Shown in pieces: positions 55,851-64,000 of a stretch of 64,000 nucleotides of DNA. The stretch is from assembly GCA_030068075.1 (NCBI GenBank), contig CM057837.1, positions 19,623,691 to 19,687,690 on the forward strand, read 5' to 3'. The translations under genes and the position numbers were made by a program. Source of the stretch: Paguma larvata (Eukaryota; Chordata; Mammalia; Carnivora; Viverridae). Below the pieces are notes generated by a model. The model worked only from the letters and a program-made list of their open reading frames with translations, had not been told where the DNA came from and did not search any database. Every line of letters starts with the position of its first letter. Position 1 is the stretch's first letter.

Positions 55851-55936
55851 GTGGCTGGAGGGCCCAGGACAGGGGCTGCTTTGGTTATAAGCCTTTGATT
55901 TTTTTGAGTTTTTCTTTTCTTTGGATTTTTTAATTT

Positions 55937-56155
55937 TTAAACTTATTTTTTATTTTTTAAGAGATTTTATTTTAAAGAGAGTGAGAGTGAGAGTAAGTGG
56001 GGAAGGGGCAAGTAGAGAAGGAGAGAGAGGAGTTTAAGCAGGCTCCATGCTCAATATGGAGCCTGAGATGGGGCTCGATCCTACAACCCTGGGATCACGT
56101 CTTGAGCTGAAATCAAGAATCGGAGGCTCAGCTGACTGAGCCACCCAGGTGCCCC
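55937..56155 (-). mobile_element. Carnivore SINE, older type
   Basis: CAGGCTCCATGCTCAATATG and 'acaaccctgggatcacgtc' mark the older subfamily. It abuts an antisense L1 3' UTR. Confidence 0.9.
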
Positions 56156-56156
56156 A

Positions 56157-56520
56157 CTTTAGATTTATTTAGACCGGTTTTAGGTTCACAGCAGATTCAA
56201 ACAGAGGGTTCAGAGATTGCCTACATACGCTTTCCCTCACATAGGCGCAGATTCCTGCGCGATCTATGTCCCCCACCACGTGGTACATACGTTACAACGG
56301 ATGATCCTGCATGGTCCCATCATAGTCCCCACCGTCTGTGGTTGTGCATTCTAAGGGTTTGAACAAATGTGTGGCAACATGTACCCACCATTATGGTGTC
56401 ACAGAGAGTAGCTACACTGCCCTGCAAATCCGCTATGCTCTGCCTGTTCAACTCCCACCCCTACCCCCTGGGAACTAATCTTTTCATTGTCTCTGTAGTT
56501 TTTAAGTCTTTGATTTTCTG
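56157..56520 (-). mobile_element. Ancient L1M 3' UTR, antisense
   Basis: 'ttagaccggttttaggttcacagcagattc', CCCACCACGTGGTACATACG, 'gttgtgcattctaagggtttgaacaaatg', CCACCATTATGGTGTCACAG and 'gctctgcctgttcaactccc' are the antisense L1MB/L1MC 3'-UTR phrases in order. Confidence 0.85.
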
Positions 56521-58297
56521 ACAATAGGCATGCATTAAGTTGATTAATAAAAATTCAGTGGCTTTCACCTAAAAAACAGACATCTGGGTTCTTAGGGCTC
56601 AGGGTTGCCAACCGGGCATTAGATGGAGCTCTGTAGCTGGGTATCCTTTTGGTTAGGAGTTGCCCTTCTGAGTTTGCTCTTGTCCCAAACAGGTCAGCTT
56701 TCCTTATTTATTTTACTTCTGTGCCATGTAGGCTTTGAGTATGTGCCTTGTAGTCGAGTGAATCTCCTCTGTACCCTGCTCAGCTGTTAACCTGCCCAGG
56801 ACTTAGTATGTGGAAGATTCATTAGGGACAGGTTCTAAGGTGGCACTGCTGAGGCTGACACCGATGGATCTCCCTACACTGGGATCCCATTCCGTATCCC
56901 AGAACAGCTTCTTGCCAAATCACACTGTTTCCAGAAAGCCCTGGTAGTGGATTACATAAGCGGGGTTAACGCCGATTTAGTGAAATCCCACTTTGAGAGA
57001 CTCATCTTGCAGGCAAATGCATTCAAGCCCGATACCCTTAATGGGGGCTGTCTCCACTGAGCAGATGGCAGATGGCCTATCCGTTCTGCTTCCAGGAGCT
57101 TCTACAGCAAATCCACCAGGATGACAAGGACAAAATCGTCTAGTTGGAATGTTGTCAGTAGGAATTATGAAAAGTGTATTTCATGCCCCAGGAGTCGACA
57201 CTCTGATTTTAGCGAAGTGCTACACAGGCCTTTGATCTTCCGGTGTGGTGTTTAAAGGATGATTGTCATTCTCACAAGACCCAACAAGAACTCTTGGAGC
57301 CCTAGATCAAGGTGGTCCTGACATTCAAAGAGAGCAGTAGGGATTCCTTTTTGTTAAGACAGAGGGAAAGACAGAGCGTTTGCCCAAAAAAGCAGCTGTA
57401 GTCGAAGTTCAGTGTGTGTGTCTCCATCTTGAGAGGTAGCAGGTTAGGAGCTAATAGGTTAATTTTTCCTTTCAAATCCTTTGTCAATAACACCAAGAAA
57501 GTTTCACTCTAGAAGCAACTTTGATGGGCTTTTCATAATTGCATGCTCTTCCTTTAGTAACTATATTGCAACAAACCATTCCACATGGACTTTAGCTTTG
57601 TTTTAAAAAGTGTCAAGAACAGGAGCCACTACGGGGAAGATATCTAAAGGTTGGTGATGGGAACCCACAGCCTTGGGCGTCCCAGCAGCGAGTCACCAAC
57701 AAAGCAACGATTTGAGTGCAGGTCTCTCTGGGGCCCCAACAGAAATGTATTGCATTAATATGCTCAGGAAGTACTAACAAACGACAAAGCATGACCAAAG
57801 GGTTTGTCAAACTCAATATACTTCAAATAAACTTTTCTACAATTATAAATTATATCACCAATGTAGTATTTGAGACAGTGGCTGATCACATCTGCTTGGG
57901 AAATTTTCCAACCCAAAATGTCCCCACTTTGAGCCATGACCCCCCAGCAGTGTAGATGTGACCGATCCCCAAATTCAGCTTCACCTTGGATGTGCTTTGG
58001 ATCTGCTAACTGTTACTCTTCTTCACACGTTCTCAAGCCAGACTGGGAGGCAAACATTATGGTTTAGCCACACAGCGAGTGATTTAGTAAAACGAGTTCA
58101 CTTCTGTTCTGAAGTGCTGATAAGGAATTTGTATGGGGATGAAATAAATAGATGCGTGTGATATTAATCTAATACGTCAAGCCCTGTGTAATGAAGTATG
58201 GGGCAAAGGAGATAATGGCAATGTTCAAAACCTGGAAAGAGCTGATGGCTTGAGTTCTCTTTGTGTTGGGTTTGTTTTCTTTGTAAGCCGATCATAA
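56521..58297. other. Unique sequence
   Basis: No repeat or RNA gene is recognised. Frames of 64-79 codons are unsupported. Moderately AT-rich patches occur at 57,520-57,570 and 57,820-57,880. Confidence 0.4.
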
Positions 58298-58312
58298 CTA
58301 TGAAATGTTTCC

Positions 58313-58497
58313 TTTTAAAAAATATTTTTTAATAGAGAGCGAGTGAATGAGGGAGAGGGGCAGAGAGAGAGAGAATCTTAAGTCAACTCCACACTCAGCA
58401 TGGAGCCTGATGAGGGACTTGATCCTATGACCCTGGAATCATGACCTGAGCTGACATCAAGAGTCAAATGCTCCAATGACTGAGCCACCCAGGGGCC
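58313..58497 (-). mobile_element. Carnivore SINE, older type, with duplication
   Basis: Duplication CTATGAAATGTTTC / CTATGAGATGTTTC (right copy 58,498-58,511). The body is 'cactcagcatggagcctgatgagggacttgatcc'. Confidence 0.94.
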
Positions 58498-58589
58498 CTA
58501 TGAGATGTTTCTGAGGCACTGATCATGCCAGAGGTTGCAGGGTGGGTGAAGAGCACCCCTAACTGGAAAATGCCTCCCTCCATTACTCA

Positions 58590-58795
58590 GTATTTCTCAA
58601 AGTGTTTTCTATGGGCCATCCACATCAGCATTACATGTGGAACTTGTTAAATAAATAGAATCTGGTGGCTACCTCCTGTCCCCAGACCTAATGAAAGAGG
58701 CTTTCTGGGGGAGAATCGGGGAGTATGCATCTTGTAGTAAACCTTCCAGATGATTCTCAAGTACGTTCAAGTTTAGGAGTTGTGGATATTTCCAA
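58590..58795 (-). mobile_element. MER5A hAT MITE, antisense
   Basis: CTCAAAGTGTTTTCTATGGG, 'catcagcattac', GGAACTTGTTAAATAAATAG, 'cccagacctaatgaaagaggctttctggggg', 'ccttccagatgattctcaagtacgttcaagtttaggag' follow nearly the whole antisense MER5A. Confidence 0.88.
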
Positions 58796-60179
58796 AGGTC
58801 CCACATGGTGTGTGGTGCTGTAGACTGTGGGAATGATACAAGAGATAATAGCAAGTTGTGAGTATTCAGCATCCGGTCTGATGGACAGAGTCACAGGGTC
58901 ACCGTGTCACCAAAGGCTAAATGATTCAAACTCTCAGGACATTTAAATGGTGAAAAACATGTATTTGTTTCTAACGAATGCCTCATGGTTCAGCTTCACC
59001 TCGATTGACATCGAACGAGTTGTTTAATCTACTTCAAACCCAATTTTGTTTTTCTCATTAAAGAAAGCAGTGGCGGAAAGAGGTGAATTTTAATCCTCAC
59101 CTGCATTTAGTATGAAGGCCAAGGACAAGAGGGCCACTATAAAAGATGAACATTTTGCTAAGGTGTAGATTATTTTAACCGCAAATGCATGGCAACCTTT
59201 TGAGAAGGGAAACTTGGGTATAAGCTGAGACTTCAGTGGGAAAATGGATAAAATCTGAAGATAGCCCCAATAATGAAATCAAAATGTGGGAATGATGGGA
59301 ACAACTCAGAATTCTACAGCATTGCCCCCCTGTTCCCTAGCAACCCTAATTCTGCTCTGAACCACTGGCATTTTGGAGAATAAACATTTTAGAAGGGGGA
59401 AGAGTAGTACAAGATGCAAAGAAGGAAGTGTGGGAGAAGATAAGGGGGAGAAAAAGAGGCAGGTATCTGTGGGGCACAAAGCTCATTCCCTCCAGAAAAG
59501 TAAATGGGAGTTATGTGGTGGAAAAGAACCAAAGTCCCCTCATCTTCAGTCCATCATCCTTCTGGCCCTGAGTACTAATGACATGACACGGTCCAAAATG
59601 TCTTCCTTCTGCTTTATCTCCTGGCTTGTCCTCATTGGGCTGCTCTGCTTTAAGACAAAATTGGATGAATGGAAACCCTTTGCTCAGAATGAGAGAAAGC
59701 CCACTTCCTTAGGATCCGAGTTCTTAGACCAGCTACAGCTAACCCAGGGAGACTTTGCGAATGAGTAGACTTCTGTGCTTTTGCTGGATAGGTTCTTGTT
59801 TTTCCATTTTATTTCTGTAGTCTTTCCCCCCAAAGAATATAAAATACTTAAAAATTGACCATACTCGTGGTAGATGTGAGTTTCATATAAGGGACGCTCC
59901 CACGATGGATGGAGGCACTTATAAAATTTTGGGGGCAGTGGTAATAATGATTGGCTAAGGCCACTGAGGAAAATAAATATGATTTGCATGTTGGATTTTT
60001 TTAATAAGCAGATTGTTTAGCAGGGGTTTCAGGAAAATGTATGTAATTAGTAGTTACAACAAGCTTAAGACAATTATTTTTAATAATACATCTATACAAC
60101 TGAAACTCTTTTCCTTAACAAATGAATACAAGTAGTAATTGCTGGAATATGTTATAGTGATTTTGTAGAGTACATTATT
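58796..60179. other. Unique sequence
   Basis: A 131-codon + frame (59,373-59,768) has a hydrophobic stretch around SFCFISWLVLIGLLCF, but no recognised domain and no visible exon context. It stays unassigned. No repeat is recognised. Confidence 0.4.
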
Positions 60180-60330
60180 AACCTCCATGACAGCATGGAA
60201 GCGATGATCATTCTAGCCATTTTTGCAGATGAGAAAATGAGGAATAGAAATCAAATGACTTGGTAGTTTCCGAAGCAAGAATGCAAGCGCGTTCTACCAA
60301 TCTTAAGACTTTTTCTACCATACCCATCAC
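60180..60330 (-). repeat. MIR fragment, antisense
   Basis: 'atcattctagccatttttgcagatgagaaaatgagg' followed by 'aaatgacttggtagtttccg' and 'gcaagcgcgttctacca' fits the antisense MIR core. Confidence 0.65.
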
Positions 60331-61329
60331 ATGTCTGGAAAGAAAATCATTAAAACCCAGTACAGGGAAGTTCTTTATCTCGATCAAGTTACTATGGCTA
60401 AAACAATTGTCTTGGGGAAACTGTAAAATGCTGTAATGCATGTGTTTGTTTATTGTGTATCATTGATTTTATCTTCCAATCTACTGCCTAATATTGAGGA
60501 AAATCTAGGTCAGAAGAAAGACCTACATCTTTTTGAATATTAATCCACTGAGATCCCTACCTAATTGAGGGGGAACACATAATGAAGTATGCCTGAGCTT
60601 TTTTCTTTCTTTTCATAATGAGTTATCATGATTCCTTAAAATAGAAGAGAAATGTCTCTTAGATTGAATGTGTAGATAATGGTGTGTGTAATAGGGTATC
60701 ATCAGAGACCCAGGACAAGTTTATTTCCCGAGAAGAAAGACATCATTGTCCAGGTCTAATTCCGTCCATTTCTCATGCTCCATTACTAGGCTGGGAAGAT
60801 AGGCATTTCTAAGTTAATGGCCTTGTACCCTAAATTGGGATTCAATATGGCGGTCACTTTGTCAATGCTAAGTGTATGCAGTGAGTCCTAGCGAGTAAGG
60901 GCTTCAGAGTGGCGTCTATGAAGCCAAACACATAGAGCCCAACTCTGAGTGCTGCCTGACTTCCCAGGGGTGTGGCCTAGGGCCTCTTTGCAAATGCGGT
61001 ACTTCGCAAGGGGACTCCTTGTTGTCCTTTGCAAGCTCAGGTCTCTTCCAGGGCTCTGCACTTCCGCTCATGATGCCGGCACCCTTCGGGTCTGGTGGCA
61101 CCACGCGTCGTTCATCTTCTTGTCCCCAGGTGCCAGTGAAGTGAACTGGCATGAAGTCAGCACACAGATCTGTCTGCTGAAAAATGACCACATCCCTACC
61201 TCTTCGTGTTCCTCTGGCCCTAAGGCCTCCCGTGCCTGCTCACAGGCTGCTGGCGCTGTTGGCATCTTTGGATGTCACACTGTTCTGCCCTCTCCATGCC
61301 TTCTGAGTTCAGGCTTGTGTTAGCTTTCA
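60331..61329. other. Unique sequence
   Basis: Overlapping frames of 91-124 codons on both strands at 60,916-61,323 are unrecognised. No repeat was identified. Confidence 0.4.
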
Positions 61330-61332
61330 CTT

Positions 61333-61480
61333 GAGCTTAATCTTTCCATAGCATCTTTGAGCACCTACTGTGTCGTTTCTAGACACTAACGGTGTCTAGG
61401 TGCAGTACAGATACAGTTCAAATCACAGCAGCATTATGACAGGTGATGACATTTCCTGAAACCGATTCATCGATGTTAGA
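61333..61480 (-). repeat. L2 3'-end-like fragment, antisense
   Basis: 'catagcatctttgagcacctactgtgtcg', then 'ggtgtctaggtgcagtacagatacagttc' resembles the antisense L2 end. It is strongly diverged. Confidence 0.45.
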
Positions 61481-61769
61481 TTGCCCCATAAGAAGGTGCA
61501 TTTTCATATTTTTCTATTTTTTGTCTAATTGATCTTTAACACTTTTTTCCCTTTGAGCCGAATGGATCTCTTCCCACCCCCATCCGTGGGGACCTGGACA
61601 GCATGTGCAAGGGCTGCTGGGAATGGTTCTGCAGACAGAGGAGCAACAGATGGTGATGTGTGTCACCGGCCCCATTCTAATCACGTAGCAGTGAGCAACC
61701 TGTGAGGCCCCACCTGGTCTCCCTGCTTTACATTTGTGCTTCCTCACCTGTTATTCCCGCTGCTGCCTG

Positions 61770-62090
61770 ATTACCCTTCTTGGAGCCCAGCTCTGATTTC
61801 GTCACTGCCCTACTTTGCTCAAAAGTCATGAGCGGTCCCACTTCTGACCAAATCGAGTCCTCATGCCCCGATAGGTCTTCGTGGTGCCACCCACTCTGGT
61901 CCCAAGTGATCTTTCCATGGAAGGGGGCAGCATTTGTGAGAGTGTCCCACACGGTGCCCTGTGCGTGTTTCAATTCCCTTCCACGTATCCCTGGTTCCAG
62001 TTCCTCTGAACTCATTTCTGTTCCCAGGAAACCTCAGGGACATGTCCTCCGGGGTCTCAGCGGCTGGTGTTACTTCTCTCCACATGGTGC
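61770..62090 (+). repeat. L2 LINE fragment, sense
   Basis: 'gctctgatttcgtcactgccctactttgctcaaaagtcatgagcgg', 'tgtttcaattcccttccacg', CTCATTTCTGTTCCCAGGAA and 'ggacatgtcctccggggtctcagc' follow the sense L2 order. The 180-codon frame crossing it (61,780-62,322) is therefore not taken as a gene. Confidence 0.5.
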
Positions 62091-62329
62091 AGGCTTGGCT
62101 GTTGGGGTCCCCCAGTGCCCCATCCTCTTCTACATTCTGAAACTCCTCTGCGGGCTGTCACGGCTTTCTCACATTTTGTCTGTCATCCAGGCCTCAGGCT
62201 GTAGGTGCAGTTTTGTTCTCCTTCATCATGGCACCCCCTGGCCCCCGCCACCTTGCCCGACCTCACCCTCAGCTCAGAGTGAGTATTACCAAAGGTGCAT
62301 GGTGTCCGTGGGACACTTCTAGGTGCCTG

Positions 62330-62500
62330 GTCAGGTGCTCGGTGCTTCGGTGCATCATATAATTAGTCTTCAAAGAGCGTGCGAAGAAGGTGCTTTTTAG
62401 AAATCCCTGTTTTGCTGTAAGTGGAGGAAGGTCTTGCCCAAGGTCAAAGAGCTGGTGAGCAGCAGAACTGGGACTGAACCTGGGTGGGAAGATTTTATCC
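62330..62500 (-). repeat. MIR-like fragment, antisense
   Basis: 'tcatataattagtcttcaaagagcg', 'gaaggtcttgcccaaggtcaaagagctgg' and GGACTGAACCTGGGTGGGAA match the antisense MIR 5' half. Confidence 0.7.
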
Positions 62501-63439
62501 ACTGGGCCCGCACACTCAGCCGTTGGTTGTAGACCTCCTGAGCGAGTGAGTGAATGAACGAGTGGATGAATCGTGCCAAGGGCGCCTGACTGGGAAGCGG
62601 GGAGTGTTTTGTGCAAGTCATCCTTCTACCTAGGAAACAGCAGAAGATACGCCTCCTAACGGAAGGAGCAGCTCCCTGGTACGTTTCGTTGGCATGACAG
62701 TAAGTCTGTGGTGGGTGGGGCTCTGCTGAAGAGACAGAAGCCCCGGGGCTGGGTCCTAAGATGCTAACAGCTCCTGTTACAAGTGTACATTCTGGCCCAC
62801 TCGCGTGGATCCCTGAGTATTCCAACCCCGATATTCTGTAGAACGAGAAGCTATGCAGAAGTTTTTCCTTTTCCTCTTGGATAGAGCATCCTCATGATGA
62901 AAGAATCAATAGCCTGAAAATGAATTTTTAAAAAGACATTTTTAAAAGTCAGTGTTATTTCAAGAGGGGAAGGTATCCTGTGTCTCACCTGCAGATAAAT
63001 AAATACAATCTGGTTCTCTGCGTTTCATCCTTCCAGACTACAAGTTATCAGACACTTAAATATTTAAAGCCTCAAATTAACTTCAAGATAACACTAAAAT
63101 GCACCAGTGTCCTTTACCCTGATAAGAAGAGCAATGAATGATTTTAAATTAATGCCAAGTGCACATGCTCTGAATATATTAAGGAAGCCCTGTAATTTGT
63201 ATGCCCGGCTGAGCCTACGGTTGTCCTTTCTGCAATTGAGGAGGATTGGTTGGTGCTCATTTAACAATACCAGTGACAAACGGCCCTGTGACTTTCAAAT
63301 GCAGGCGACGGGAGGCGGTGGGCTGCAGCTCTGGCCGCCCGGCTCTGCTTCCTTTGAAACCCCTGGTCGCGGAATCCCCAGCATTGGACTCTGTGCCCTG
63401 TGTTTTGCGGTGTGGACCCTTCCTCAGTCTGAGTTGGTC
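62501..63439. other. Unique sequence
   Basis: A GAGTGAGTGAATGAACGAGT stretch at 62,541 may be an old L2 tail (tgaatgaatga). No repeat or exon is otherwise recognised. Frames of 98-142 codons are unsupported. Confidence 0.4.
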
Positions 63440-63545
63440 CTCAACAGGATCCTGGGAGGTAGGCAGGAGATGGATTCCTAATTACCCTTTTACAAGTCAG
63501 AAAACTGAGGCACGGGAAGTTCGAGTGGCTTGCCAGAGTTAAGTG
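63440..63545 (-). repeat. MIR fragment, antisense
   Basis: 'cctgggaggtaggcaggagatgg', CCCTTTTACAAGTCAGAAAA CTGAGGCACGGGAAG and 'gtggcttgccagagttaag' are antisense MIR positions. Confidence 0.8.
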
Positions 63546-64000
63546 CTGTTTTGTTACTTCTGTCCTTTGGGATTTTTGGAGGTCAAGTTGACATGGTCTT
63601 TCAGAATTAAAATTAAAACCTCTGACCATGAGGTTGCTTCCTGGATCTTCTCCAATACGTACTGATGTGGGAAGGCCTCGCAGGGATATCGCGAAGAGGA
63701 AAAGAGAAGGCAACCTGTCGATAAACGATAGAGTATTTATGTAAAGAAGAATTCTGTGTATTTGCACATGTAGAGATTTATGTTTGTAAGTGCCAAGTCA
63801 ACAGATACCCACCAGTTGTTAGCAGTGCTTATGTGTGGGGAGGAGCGTGGCAGGGAGACTTCCGGGGGAATTTCCACCTATAGTATTATCACTTCCACTG
63901 TGGGCAGATGTTATGGATGGCTGCGGTTTTAGTGCTAGCGGCCTCATTGTGGGAATTCTCGGTTTTTTGATAGAGCGAATGTTGCAGTCTAAGAGACAAA
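63546..64000. other. Unique sequence to the window end
   Basis: A 108-codon minus frame (63,441-63,767) overlaps the MIR and is unrecognised. Nothing else was seen. Confidence 0.4.

Noticed and set aside
59373..59768. 131-codon + frame with a possible membrane segment
   Set aside because: The hydrophobic run SFCFISWLVLIGLLCF is suggestive, but there is no known family, exon boundary or repeat-free conservation evidence that I can see. It is left unassigned.
61780..62322. 180-codon + frame
   Set aside because: Most of it coincides with a sense L2 remnant, and there is no coding evidence.

Overview
This window is nuclear DNA from a carnivoran of the cat branch (Feliformia, most likely Felidae). 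The main evidence is about 36 copies of a tRNA-Lys-derived SINE. Its head reads GGGGCGCCTGGGTGGCTCAG and its body carries the feliform stretch GACAGCTCAGAGCCTGGAGC, followed by CT-rich sequence and an A-rich tail. Carnivore-type L1 3' ends and old mammalian repeats (L1M, L2, MIR, MER5A, Tigger, hAT, MaLR/ERVL LTRs) complete the picture. I find no intact protein-coding gene, rRNA, tRNA or CRISPR array. Open frames of up to about 255 codons look like chance frames or lie inside repeats. All family names come from remembered consensus sequences, not a search, so boundaries are approximate.

Layout. 1-3.7 kb: antisense ancient L1 pieces, cut by SINEs and a 420-bp pyrimidine tract. 3.7-15.9 kb: mostly single-copy, relatively GC-rich DNA with MIR/L2 remnants, an ERVL-type LTR ending at a tRNA-Leu-like primer-binding site (7.3-7.9 kb), and a promoter-like zone at 11.17-12.01 kb. 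That zone has two CCAAT boxes, a CRE-like site and a CpG island that ends in a strong splice donor. 15.97-25.5 kb: one long antisense ancient L1 that has received two carnivore L1 insertions, one of them inverted at its 5' end, and seven SINEs. 25.5-40 kb: mixed unique sequence, SINEs (two nested pairs), a MaLR-like LTR, MITEs, a long L2, and an AT-rich unique block with a POU octamer. 40.6-44.8 kb: a sense-strand ancient L1 ORF2 carrying SINEs, an LTR and a second L1 3' fragment. 44.8-52.4 kb: no carnivore SINEs, but a MaLR-like LTR, a hAT MITE, a decayed hAT-transposase-like pseudogene (48.1-49.1 kb), a Tigger transposase remnant (49.17-49.70 kb) and a CTCF-like motif. 52.4-64 kb: unique sequence with MER5A, MIR, L2 and L1 remnants and few SINEs.

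There is no set of genes acting together. The window reads as intergenic or large-intron DNA. The elements most likely to matter functionally are the CpG-island/splice-donor start at 11.7-12.0 kb (a possible noncoding first exon on the + strand), the AT-rich homeodomain/POU-type blocks at 33.9-34.5 and 46.4-46.9 kb, and the CTCF-like site near 50.6 kb.
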